In this document: positions 8,401-14,712 of the stretch, one piece after another
Numbering within the stretch: the first letter of the stretch is position 1
Layout of the letters: each line of letters begins with the position of its first letter
Source: BOG-933 sp037147415
Lineage (GTDB): Bacteria > Pseudomonadota > Alphaproteobacteria > Azospirillales > Azospirillaceae
DNA: 15,962 nucleotides
Assembly (NCBI GenBank): GCA_037147415.1
Contig: JBAWVF010000089.1
Coordinates: 1-15,962, forward strand
Direction of reading: 5' to 3'
The notes under the pieces: model-generated
What the model was told of the DNA's origin: nothing
The model's input: the letters and a program-made list of their open reading frames with translations, nothing else
The model's database searches: none
Made by a program: the position numbers and the translations under genes

Positions 8401-8985
8401 GGCACCGGTCAATACCCGTTCCGTCATTCCCTCGGCATCGATCTTGATAAGATTGCAACGCTCTAAATCAAGATCGTCGATTGTCCGGACCGATACCGTT
8501 CGGCCCCCCGCCGTGTCGGCGGCATCGGCAATGGATTGCAACTGGATCGCGCCGAAGTTACCGCGTGCAGCATAATCCACGAAGGGAACGCACAGCTCAC
8601 CGGAAGTTTCCGCGATGCCGATATGACAGGGCACCACCTGATTCAGATTGTTCTGCTTGATATTGCGCTGTAACAGCGAAAAAAGCGTCGCCTGCGGCTC
8701 GATGGCAAGAACTTTGCCGGTCGGCCCGACGCGACCGGCCAGCGCAACGGTATGGACTCCGACATGGGCGCCGACGTCGATCACCACCGCGCCGGGATTG
8801 ATGATTCCGGTCAGGAGGGCAACCTCGATCTCCGCCCACTCACCATACAATTCGAGTGCCGGTCCGATCGGCGCGTCATGGCGAAAAAAAGACAAGGTGC
8901 CATGGCGGCATGGCACGGTTGCAACCGGGTCGAGAGCCGGATCAACCGAAGGGGAGCCTGCCTCCCCGGGATGGGTGGTGGTCAT
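5455..8985 (-). CDS. Multidomain fusion: FkbM methyltransferase, aromatic repeats, GT2, GT4
   Basis: This is an 1176-residue protein. Domain order: (a) FkbM methyltransferase, about 64-254, with VVIDVGAHVGVHTVALAG (67-84), LAIEPQ (93-98) and IKIDAEGMTERVL (180-192); (b) a short coiled coil, about 312-345; (c) three tandem ~40-residue repeats, about 349-466, pattern F(D/N)xxFYxxxxPxxxxxxxxPLxHYxxxGxxxxRxPxxxF; (d) GT2, about 513-755, with VIIPVYRG, VIDDAGPD, NLGFVATVNHG, the DXD-like LLNSDTEV (599-606) and GYGEENDFCMRA (701-712); (e) GT4, about 790-1170, with HRLGGGTERHVLELSARL, a Cys set at 907, 920, 928 and 931, GAIGPHKGSDIL (1012-1023) and PSVWPETYSYTLSIALDAG. The second Glu of the GT4 EX7E motif appears to be Ile1096. 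The ATG is preceded by GGGAG and overlaps the upstream GT2 stop (ATGA). One polypeptide could add two sugars and a methyl cap. Domain calls are firm; the product is not. Confidence 0.92.
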   Translation of the reverse strand: MTTTHPGEAGSPSVDPALDPVATVPCRHGTLSFFRHDAPIGPALELYGEWAEIEVALLTGIINPGAVVIDVGAHVGVHTVALAGRVGPTGKVLAIEPQATLFSLLQRNIKQNNLNQVVPCHIGIAETSGELCVPFVDYAARGNFGAIQLQSIADAADTAGGRTVSVRTIDDLDLERCNLIKIDAEGMTERVLTGAACTLARCRPYVYSECNSIEDAWSDSRRMAGAQYSTYFFRFSAFNPENFRGNSENLLFGDAHESGLLFVPIELTDHFQVIGADFSSLIKVSSLTELAELMLVTPRYRSPADEGDLDDAGAARIATLEAALEQSKATIAKLQRTLSSIQRNVITKSGLFDAEFYLETNPELRASGIDPLRHYVQCGAEERRNPNPYFDSGFYIENSPDSVDWGINPLAHYILYGAGWGRNPGPHFNTSFYVGTYPDVLASHLSPLAHFLTIGAAEGRCPNQFFNPLYNRLDDWTVERAIEACPPQEVTADKLAALATHRLESSGPAAEVLIDVIIPVYRGLAETLNCLLSVLKAPVATPHEVIVIDDAGPDPELKSELEALAATNLITLVRHPVNLGFVATVNHGMGLHPDRDVVLLNSDTEVYGNWLDRLRAAAWGQARIGSVSPLSNNATICSYPVFNRNNACPDDVGYEELDRLAASANPDGTVEIPTTVGFCMYIRRDCLDETGPFDVDAFPRGYGEENDFCMRASARGWTHLLAGNVFVRHYGSVSFGAEKSSLIENGYRTLRARFPKYESIIRDFLIKDTARPLRQRLDVTRIRHHAGKRSMLLITHRLGGGTERHVLELSARLEAEGVAAFVLRAQSQKPGFARLTHPGLGPIPNLTLDLDQDMDGAIATLEKIGISHIHVHHLIDFGLRPVTRITEIASRLGIPYDVTVHDYLPICPRVNLIDGSGRYCGEPPIESCELCIRTNSSPFGRVPLAHWRAGYAELLTRARRVFVPDSDVASRLGRYFPEIPFTVRAHFETRPAGRGGGAAPRSDSTLRVAVIGAIGPHKGSDILLGCARDAEARGLPLKFTIFGYSDKDDLLKLHSNITITGPYADPDIHEILRGSPCHVCLLPSVWPETYSYTLSIALDAGLFPVAFDLGALAERIRKSGRGELLPITWMTDPAKINDRLLELDIPPVPEFPDLHSDIAYPNFMSDYYGLPPGRPK

Positions 8986-10058
8986 GAGGCGCTCCCGAGG
9001 GTCATTTCGATGGTCGTTTGCCGAGGCGGCGAGTCCGGATCGACAAAAAACCGGGCCATTATTCGGGCCATGGAAGGGGGGGGAACATGGTCGCGTAGCG
9101 AGGAGGCCAGTGATTTCAGTGCAGGATGAGTCCCGTTGGCGACAGCCCGACCGGATAACAACCGGTCGAGAGCAAACTGGCCCGAGCGCGCGATCAAAGG
9201 CAACGTTTCCGGATGTAGTTCACCGAAGAACACCGGAGTGATCGCCGGTTTTTCGAAAGCCGCGCCCCTCACCGCCCGGTAATGCTCTCGCCAAACCCTG
9301 AAGTTGGTAAGCGCCTCATTTAAGGGCCGGCTTGATCCTGAGCCCGCATGAATCTGATGAAACGTGGCCTCGCCGAGCAGGCGCAGGACCGTCGTTTCCG
9401 GAGATCGGGCCGCGCGTATCATGGTGTCGTGATTGACCAAGCCGCCGGCCGGGATATCGAAGACTTCGGCATATCCCCCGATCTCTTTAAACAGGGTGCG
9501 CGACATGAACAGGGCATTGCTTTCCGCGATGCGACCGAACCAGCCATGGTCACAGGCCGAACCGAAAGCCGCAATGCGGAACAACCGGTAGCCATCGGTT
9601 CGCCAGTCGATGCTATCGAGCAGATCGTCCTCGGCTTCGGTATCATACCCGATGCCGGAGGTACGCAACTGCATGTCCGGCCCGAGATCGAGGGAAACCG
9701 TCGTTACCAGCGAACGCGGCATGGCTGCCAGCCCGGCCCGCGCCCACCGCAACAATCCCGGTGACGCCAGTCGGGCGCCATCAATGATCACCCCGATCCA
9801 GTCCCCTCTTGCCAGCCCGGCACCGTGATTGATTGCTCGCGCCGGCGACGGCGAGCCGAAATCTACGAACTCATAACGGATATTATCTCCCAGTGACCTT
9901 ACCGTACCCGGGTCCAGCGGTAACTGGGAGCCATTCTCCACAACGATAATTTCATATTCATCCGCGGCGATGCCGCGTTGAAAAGAAGCTGACAGAGTGA
10001 AGAGAGACCGCAAGGCCTCACGGCGCATGTTATAAACGACGACGATCAAAGACAACAT
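8982..10058 (-). CDS. Family 2-like glycosyltransferase
   Basis: This is a 358-residue protein. It opens directly with the GT2 first strand MLSLIVVVYNMRREALRSL, followed by YEIIVVENGS (35-44), SPARAINHGAGLARGDWIGV (71-90) and IIDGARL (91-97), which takes the place of the usual DXD with only one Asp visible. NALFMSRTLFKEIGGY (181-196) is the family's acceptor-side helix. The frame continues open to 10205, but I chose ATG at 10058: the GT2 fold begins there and GAGGG sits just upstream. GT2 enzymes use nucleotide sugars in the cytoplasm. About 110 C-terminal residues are not recognisable. It is probably the first gene of the cluster, since 222 bases separate it from the AT-rich gene upstream, and its stop is coupled to the fusion gene. 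Donor and acceptor are unknown. Confidence 0.83.
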   Translation of the reverse strand: MLSLIVVVYNMRREALRSLFTLSASFQRGIAADEYEIIVVENGSQLPLDPGTVRSLGDNIRYEFVDFGSPSPARAINHGAGLARGDWIGVIIDGARLASPGLLRWARAGLAAMPRSLVTTVSLDLGPDMQLRTSGIGYDTEAEDDLLDSIDWRTDGYRLFRIAAFGSACDHGWFGRIAESNALFMSRTLFKEIGGYAEVFDIPAGGLVNHDTMIRAARSPETTVLRLLGEATFHQIHAGSGSSRPLNEALTNFRVWREHYRAVRGAAFEKPAITPVFFGELHPETLPLIARSGQFALDRLLSGRAVANGTHPALKSLASSLRDHVPPPSMARIMARFFVDPDSPPRQTTIEMTLGSAS

Positions 10059-10280
10059 GACCTTGCCCTCACGTAGCGGCCCCCATAGTCGTCCGATTAT
10101 GCTGCCAGTACCTTCTGCTGGCAACGCCGAATTTTCACGAAAGCATTGAATAAACCCATAAGCAGTCACGATGCCAACTCGAAAATAAGATAATAAATAA
10201 GGCACTTATCAAAATACTTGGTATTCGATTGTGGCTTGCACACGCAACAATCTTAAAATTTAGCATTGCGCTCACCACTC
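10059..10280. promoter_or_regulatory. AT-rich spacer upstream of the glycan cluster, likely promoter region
   Basis: This 222-base stretch separates the DUF1796-type gene from the first GT2 gene. Composition shifts from AT-rich near 10180-10280 to GC-rich near 10060-10120. On the minus strand TTGATA (around 10208) and nearby TATTAT/TATCTT boxes could form a promoter, but spacing is poor and no motif is convincing. The stretch is included because it is the most plausible place for the cluster promoter. Confidence 0.3.
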
Positions 10281-11195
10281 CTAAGAATTTTTTTTTATCC
10301 AGCTCGTATTGTTTGAAAATATAATTTTTCCATTGTCATAAACTGCCGTAAAAACACTATCCACTATAGAGCAAAACGCAAAGATATATCCTTCTGGAAA
10401 AAGCCTTGCCTCTGCCCATGGCATCCCAATAGAATTGTAAACAACACAGGCATTTCCTTTTTTGTCCCTAACGATTTTAGCGCCATTGTGATATTTGCCT
10501 GTAATAGTATCAAGACGGCTTGAGTCTAGGCACAGCCCATTATAATGATGTAATAATGATGTTGCAACTAAATCATTGGTAGGCAGCGACAATACGCCAA
10601 CGAAATGAACATCTGCTAAATCATAATGGCCCGAGATAGCATCGATATTTTTATCATATGGAAACATATTGCGGGAAAGCACGATAACTTTAAAATTAAC
10701 AGCACCATATTGCAATAATGAAATTACAATATCTGCAATAAACTTCTCATCAATCCCAAACTTTTCATTGAATTCCTCTCTTGATTGCGCAAACTGATTA
10801 AGATTGTGCTGAGAGTTTGAAATAATGAGTATTTTTTCAATAAATTTGTCTCTCAATATAATTGTCAACTTCTCCCACAAATGTGTATATTTGTAAACCA
10901 ACTTGTCAACATTTTCACGCCAGTTCTCAGCTAAAGTTAGTCCATTACGACGAAAATCATGCCAATAATATATTCCTTTTCCCGCCACGCCTTGAACTTT
11001 TTGAACGGGCATCTCATAAACATCTAGTTGCATTATAGATTCGCAAAAATTAGACCCATTATGAAGAAAGCAATTCAATAAAAACTTCTTAGTTGTTATG
11101 AGCCAATCAAACGGATATGTTGCTGGGCTTGCAACGCAGCGATTTATAGTATAACGAGATTGACAAGAGAAACCTAACGAGATCATTGTTTTCAT
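10281..11195 (-). CDS. DUF1796-type putative cysteine peptidase, AT-rich
   Basis: This is a 304-residue protein. The N-terminus MISLGFSCQSRYTINRCV (4-21) followed by ATYPFDWLITT (26-36) is the hallmark of the DUF1796 'putative cysteine peptidase' family: a Cys after SLGF and a conserved YPFDW. Such papain-like proteins often sit in surface-polysaccharide or glycosyltransferase loci, but their biochemical role is not established and peptidase activity is only a fold prediction. FYPYD-like turns recur later (MFPYDKN, near 192-198). The ATG at 11195 is preceded by GAAGGA about 12 bases upstream; the stop is TAG. Base composition is strikingly AT-rich with many ATA/AAT codons, unlike the GC-rich cluster immediately downstream, so it looks recently acquired. 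It lies beside a mobile-element stack. The family call is moderate; the function is unknown. Confidence 0.72.
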   Translation of the reverse strand: MKTMISLGFSCQSRYTINRCVASPATYPFDWLITTKKFLLNCFLHNGSNFCESIMQLDVYEMPVQKVQGVAGKGIYYWHDFRRNGLTLAENWRENVDKLVYKYTHLWEKLTIILRDKFIEKILIISNSQHNLNQFAQSREEFNEKFGIDEKFIADIVISLLQYGAVNFKVIVLSRNMFPYDKNIDAISGHYDLADVHFVGVLSLPTNDLVATSLLHHYNGLCLDSSRLDTITGKYHNGAKIVRDKKGNACVVYNSIGMPWAEARLFPEGYIFAFCSIVDSVFTAVYDNGKIIFSNNTSWIKKNS

Positions 11196-11220
11196 GGCAT
11201 TAGCATTCCTTCTTCACAAG

Positions 11221-11226
11221 ATAATA
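11221..11226 (-). promoter_or_regulatory. Candidate -10 box (TATTAT) for the DUF1796-type gene
   Basis: On the minus strand TATTAT lies about 25 bases before the start codon, leaving a short leader that contains the GAAGGA ribosome site. The -35 region at 16-17 bases spacing (ACTTCA/AACTTC) is a poor match, so this is a weak call. Confidence 0.25.
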
Positions 11227-11303
11227 CAACCACAAACACACTTGAAGTTTTTGCCAACATGCCTGCCCCATCTCAGATGTAGCAGCAATTAGTCTGTACC
11301 TAG

Positions 11304-11320
11304 CAGCCTGTCGGACTTAA
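11304..11320 (+). repeat. Left terminal inverted repeat of the MITE-like element
   Basis: CAGCCTGTCGGACTTAA; exact reverse complement at 11410-11426. If the flanking CTAG is counted the perfect palindromic match is 21 bases. Confidence 0.85.
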
Positions 11321-11409
11321 GGTTAGATCGTTGAAATCATTGAGAAAAAATTCGGCCCGAAAATTAGGTAACCCCAATGAAATCAATAAGTTATTGGCTT
11401 TCGGCGAGC

Positions 11410-11426
11410 TTAAGTCCGACAGGCTG
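11410..11426 (-). repeat. Right terminal inverted repeat of the MITE-like element
   Basis: TTAAGTCCGACAGGCTG, exact reverse complement of 11304-11320; followed directly by CTAG, inside which the decayed IS630 copy begins. Confidence 0.85.
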
Positions 11427-11427
11427 C

Positions 11428-12571
11428 TAGTACACTGAACCAAACAGAGGATTCCCAGGGCGGCCGATCTGTGCAAATCTCGGGTCATGGCCCAGACCGC
11501 CACCGTCCTTGTCGGCCCTGAAGAACGCGCGCGCTTGGCCGCCGTCATCACCGATCGCAACCGCCCGCAAAAGCACGCCAGCGGGCCAACATTATCCTTT
11601 TGTCGGCTGTGAAGCTCGCGGTTCACCACGTCACTCGGCAATCTGTCGCTAGTCGGCCTGCAGTCTGGCGCTGGCAACAGCGGTATGCCAAGGCAGGGGG
11701 CCACGGGTTTGCTGTGCGACAAGACGTGCAAGCCCGGAAAACCGCCGCATTCTCTGGAAACCATCGCCAAGGTACTGGCGCTCCCCTGCGGTGAGGACCC
11801 GGCGAAGCAACTCATTGGACCGGCCGCATGGTCGCCAAGGCAGTCGGCCTCAGCCTGAGCGCGGCCCAGCGTATCTGGAAGACTCACAATCTCCAAACCC
11901 ATCGCTTGTGCACCTTCAAGAAGTCCAGGTATCCGAACTTCGTCGCCAAGGTCGAGGACATCGTGGGCCACTACATGAACCCGCCCGCTTACGCCGTGGT
12001 CGTATCCATCGACGAGAAAAACAAAAATCCGTGCTTTGTAGCGCACCCAGCCGGGGCTGCCGATGAAGCCCGGCAAGTGCGGCACCATGACCCACGACTA
12101 TAAGCGCAACGGCCCCACAAACCTGTTTGCCGCCCTCAATATCCTGAACGGAACTGTGGTCGGCCGCTGCATGCTCAGGTACAGTCATAATGAATTCGTC
12201 AAACTCCAGAATGCCGAGAAACGAACCGTTCCAGCTAGAAAGATCATTCACTCCATCACAGACAACAATGCAACCCACAAACACCCTACGGTCAAGGAAT
12301 GGCTGACCGATCATCCCCGCTGGATTTTCCATTTCACTCCAGCCTCGACACCCTGGCTTAACGCTGTCGAAAGCTTCTTCTCTACCTTCACCAGAAGATA
12401 TATCCGACGCGGCATCTTCAAGCCCGTTTCCGACCTCCAGGACGCCATCCGTAGCTATATCTCGGAGACAACCGCTCCTCAAAGCCCTTCGTCTGGACCA
12501 AGCCCGCCAAAACAATCTTCACCAAACTCCACCGCCTCCCCACTGCATCATTTGAATGAGCCAGTACACTA
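11428..12571 (+). mobile_element. Decayed IS630-family element (copy A)
   Basis: This element of about 1.14 kb is bounded by TA at 11428-11429 and 12570-12571, the dinucleotide that IS630/Tc1-type elements duplicate. Ends are imperfect inverted repeats: TAGTACACTGAACC on the left against TAGTGTACTGGCTC read inward from the right. The stretch AACAGAGGATTCCC just inside the left end is shared exactly with copy B. It carries a broken transposase. It shares its right TA with copy B. Confidence 0.82.
11487..12559 (+). pseudogene. IS630-family transposase, multiply frameshifted
   Basis: Starting at ATG 11487 (MAQTATVLVGPEERARL) the reading frame follows the intact copy B protein but needs at least five frame changes: near 11580 (KHA/RANIILLS), near 11705 (extra T before LLCDKTCKPGKPP), between about 11780 and 11810 (before THWTGRMVAKAVG), near 12025 (A-rich run after SIDEKN) and near 12467 (before HNRSSKPFVWTKPA). 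TAG at 12039-12041 replaces the Asp codon expected after AL in copy B. Parts of the DDE core remain legible: SIDEK, DNNATHKH and WLNAVESFF. The natural stop is TGA at 12557-12559. No functional enzyme can be made. The extent of decay suggests it is older than copy B, or was never under selection here. Confidence 0.88.
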
Positions 12572-13736
12572 GTGTCCTGACCGCAACAGAGGATTCCCTT
12601 GTGGCTCGCTTTGTGCGAGTCTCAGGGCATGAGAACTGGCGTCACGGTTCAGCTTTCGCCTGAGGATCGGGTTCGGCTGAACGCACTGGTCGCGGACCGG
12701 AATACCCCGAAAAAGCATGCTTGGCGTGCCGAGATCGTGCTGCTGACGGCCGATGGCGTCGGCACGATGGAGATCATGAGGCGCACCGGCCAGTCGAAAC
12801 CGACGGTCTGGCGCTGGCAGGCCCGGTTCGGCGAAGCGGGGGTTGATGCCCTGTTGCGGGACAAGACTCGCCCGCCGGGCAAGAAGCCTTTGTCGGCGGC
12901 GGTGGTCCTGCAGGTTGTGACCAAGACGACGACCGAACGCCCGGCCGACGCAACGCACTGGAGCGCCCGTGCCATGGCGAAGGCGGTCGGGATCGCGGTC
13001 AGTAGCGTCCAGAAAATCTGGCGCGAACATGGTCTCAAACCGCATTTGCTCCGGACGTTCAAGCTGTCGAATGATCCAAAATTCGAGGCGAAGCTGGTCG
13101 ATATCGTCGGCCTTTACCTCAATCCGCCGGACAAGGCGCTGGTGCTGTCGGTGGACGAGAAGAGCCAGATACAGGCGCTCGACAGAACCCAACCGGGACT
13201 GCCGCTGAAAAAGGGCCGGGCGGGAACCGTGACCCACGACTACAAGCGCCACGGCACCACGACCCTGTTCGCGGCCTTGAACCTGCTCGACGGCACCGTC
13301 ATCGGTCGTTGCCTGGATCGGCACCGGCACCAGGAGTTCATCAAGTTCCTGCGCACCATCGACAAGAACACGCCGCCGCACCTTGATCTCCACCTGATCG
13401 CCGACAACTACGCCACCCACAAGCATCCGGACGTGGTCAAATGGTTGGAGCGATACCCTCGCTTTCACATACATTTTATTCCAACCTCTTCGTCCTGGCT
13501 CAATCTCGTCGAACGCTTCTTCGCTGAAATCACGAGAAAGCGCATTCGCCGGGGCGTATTCATGAGATTCACCGATATCGAAGTCGCAATTTACAAATAC
13601 CTCGTCGAACACAACGATCACCCAAAGCCATTCACTTGGACTGCCGCAACAACCAAGGACATTCTCGCTAAAGTAGAGCGCGCCCGCACCGCCCTCAAGG
13701 CCGTCGTGGGTACCAACTGATGGAGTCGGAACACTA
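12570..13736 (+). mobile_element. Intact IS630-family element (copy B)
   Basis: This element of about 1.16 kb is bounded by TA at 12570-12571 and 13735-13736, each set in CTAG, the preferred context of many IS630 elements. Inverted ends are CTAGTGTCCTGACCGCAAC on the left against CTAGTGTTCCGACTCCATC read inward from the right, which are clearly related. It encodes one uninterrupted transposase that fills most of the element. It abuts copy A directly, sharing the TA at 12570-12571, so the two stand in head-to-tail tandem. Confidence 0.9.
12629..13720 (+). CDS. IS630-family transposase, intact
   Basis: This is a 363-residue protein with an N-terminal helix-turn-helix region (TMEIMRRTGQSKPTVWRWQARF, about 46-67) and a linker containing RDKTRPPGKKP (77-87). 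The DDE catalytic core follows: Asp176 in LSVDEKSQIQALDRT, Asp259 in LIADNYATHKH and Glu295 in SSWLNLVERFFAE, 35 residues apart, as expected for IS630/Tc1-mariner enzymes that cut and paste into TA. An upstream TTG at 12599 would add ten residues; I chose ATG 12629, where homology with copy A's start also begins. No frameshift is needed. The element is complete, so it could be active and could mobilise copy A if the ends are recognised. Its last third is somewhat less GC-rich than its start. Confidence 0.94.
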   Translation: MRTGVTVQLSPEDRVRLNALVADRNTPKKHAWRAEIVLLTADGVGTMEIMRRTGQSKPTVWRWQARFGEAGVDALLRDKTRPPGKKPLSAAVVLQVVTKTTTERPADATHWSARAMAKAVGIAVSSVQKIWREHGLKPHLLRTFKLSNDPKFEAKLVDIVGLYLNPPDKALVLSVDEKSQIQALDRTQPGLPLKKGRAGTVTHDYKRHGTTTLFAALNLLDGTVIGRCLDRHRHQEFIKFLRTIDKNTPPHLDLHLIADNYATHKHPDVVKWLERYPRFHIHFIPTSSSWLNLVERFFAEITRKRIRRGVFMRFTDIEVAIYKYLVEHNDHPKPFTWTAATTKDILAKVERARTALKAVVGTN

Positions 13737-13805
13737 GCCCGACGAATTCGCCAGCATTATCCACTGCTACTCAGACCCCGTACCCCCTACAACGCGCCTA
13801 ATGCT
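13737..13805. other. Short spacer right of the IS630 pair
   Basis: These 69 bases between the right IS boundary and the stop of the AT-rich minus-strand gene hold no gene or site that I recognise. They would have been contiguous with the right CTAG of the MITE-like element before the IS630 insertions. Confidence 0.4.
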
Positions 13806-14651
13806 TCAGTTTCGGCACCACTTCGGCGAGGGCGCTCGTTCAATCCACTGAGATCGCTCGACCCTGTTCCGGTCAGGGCCTAAAGCGCTGGGGCACATGA
13901 GGTTCGAGAGCCCCCCCTTCCATCGCGCATATGATAAAAACAATCTTTTGTCAAGATAAAACCCTGATATATTAGCCGCATGTGCAATCTCCATGAGCGC
14001 AAGCTCAATATTCCTGTAAGTTTCTTCATGAGCTAAGCATCCAATCAGCAGAATTCTACCAGTTAAGGTATCAAGGTCTGTCCACACCATTGTTATTAAT
14101 TTCATTATCCTGGAATCAATAGCAATATGGCCCTTACCAACATAAATGTCATTTATATCCAGCCAAATATTTCTTGCATACTTACTCCCAATATTATATC
14201 CTTTAAATTTCTTCATAGTCCATTTAATCTTACAGTAGCCATTATCTAATTGCTTAGCTTCATTGGTTAGATTTATAAGAGAATCAGTGCTTTCAGCAAG
14301 CTCAAAAAATCTTAGACATCTGTCAACACGGCCTTTCCATTTGCCGTCTAGCAAGTTGCGAAGGATGTTGTGATCTGCAAGTACTTTCTCATAAGCCCAC
14401 TCTGCCCTATCAACCTTCAGTAGGGCCTTATAGGCATCCATCCCCATTATTGTCAATTGGCTCCGGACAAACCCCCTCCACAAGAAGTCCCCTTCATTTT
14501 TTTCGTCTTCCGCTGTTTTCTCAATGAGGTGTAATTCTCTACTCTCCTCGTCAGTCAAATTGTCCCCCCCTACAAAGGAAACAACACAATCCCAAGCGCT
14601 CTCATTCGCTCGTTCTTTGCTTAGCAAGGAGTTTATCTCAAGCTTCATCAT
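13806..14651 (-). CDS. AT-rich protein of unknown role, possibly an HhH/Ogg-like DNA glycosylase relative
   Basis: This is a 281-residue protein, AT-rich in residues 1-246. Its function is not certain. KFKGYNIGSKYARNIWL (148-164) resembles the helix-hairpin-helix of HhH-GPD DNA glycosylases with a Lys (K156) after GxxxGS, and HIAIDSRIMKLI (175-186) resembles the strand carrying their catalytic Asp (D179). TYRNIELALMEIAHAANISG (211-230) followed by LDKRLFLSYARW recalls the C-terminal helices of archaeal-type Ogg proteins. These are pattern impressions, not alignments. The ATG codons at 14651 and 14648 have no Shine-Dalgarno; an in-frame TGA just upstream excludes a longer start, and a leader ORF ends 13 bases before. 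The last ~35 residues are encoded by GC-richer DNA after a G7 run at 13911-13917, and may be a fused or frameshifted tail. No partner gene is evident. Confidence 0.62.
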   Translation of the reverse strand: MMKLEINSLLSKERANESAWDCVVSFVGGDNLTDEESRELHLIEKTAEDEKNEGDFLWRGFVRSQLTIMGMDAYKALLKVDRAEWAYEKVLADHNILRNLLDGKWKGRVDRCLRFFELAESTDSLINLTNEAKQLDNGYCKIKWTMKKFKGYNIGSKYARNIWLDINDIYVGKGHIAIDSRIMKLITMVWTDLDTLTGRILLIGCLAHEETYRNIELALMEIAHAANISGFYLDKRLFLSYARWKGGLSNLMCPSALGPDRNRVERSQWIERAPSPKWCRN

Positions 14652-14664
14652 TATTAATCACGCA

Positions 14665-14703
14665 TTATGCAATGTTATTGCCGGAGACCGAATAATGATG
14701 CAT
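14665..14703 (-). CDS. 12-residue leader ORF with strong Shine-Dalgarno
   Basis: On the minus strand AAAGGAGGA (14713-14721) is the best ribosome site in this part of the window, and ATG at 14703 lies ten bases after GGAGG. The resulting peptide is MHHYSVSGNNIA, ending TAA at 14665-14667, 13 bases before the start of the AT-rich gene, which has no ribosome site of its own. Re-initiation or coupling through this leader is the simple explanation. An in-frame ATG at 14712 would overlap the Shine-Dalgarno and is unlikely. Alternatively the ORF is the original start of the gene, now frameshifted. Confidence 0.4.
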   Translation of the reverse strand: MHHYSVSGNNIA

Positions 14704-14712
14704 CGCAGACAT

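Larger units (their letters stand above)
11300..11430. mobile_element. MITE-like non-coding element with perfect 17-bp ends flanked by CTAG
   Basis: CAGCCTGTCGGACTTAA at 11304-11320 and its exact reverse complement at 11410-11426 bound a 123-base stretch with no credible gene. CTAG lies immediately outside both ends (11300-11303 and 11427-11430), consistent with a four-base palindromic target duplication. Short length, perfect ends and no transposase make it a miniature inverted-repeat element moved in trans. A palindromic four-base target is reported for IS1182-type elements, which makes that family a candidate for the parent, but I cannot confirm this. The right CTAG is where the IS630 pair begins. 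Confidence 0.75.

Noticed and set aside
10059..10205. N-terminal extension of the GT2 gene to ATG 10205
   Set aside because: The GT2 fold starts at MLSLIVVVYN with a GAGGG ribosome site; the extra 49 residues lack similarity to the family and come from compositionally mixed spacer.
11297..11433. TAC on both sides of the MITE as a three-base target duplication
   Set aside because: The right-hand TAC belongs to the left end of the decayed IS630; the true flanking repeat after removing the IS pair is CTAG.
11300..12088. Minus-strand open frame across the MITE and decayed transposase
   Set aside because: It runs through both a non-coding MITE and an antisense pseudogene; its apparent continuity is fortuitous.
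12569..13621. Long minus-strand open frame opposite the intact transposase (350 codons)
   Set aside because: It is an antisense shadow of a GC-rich gene, with Arg/Asp-rich low-complexity composition, no ribosome site and no recognisable domain.
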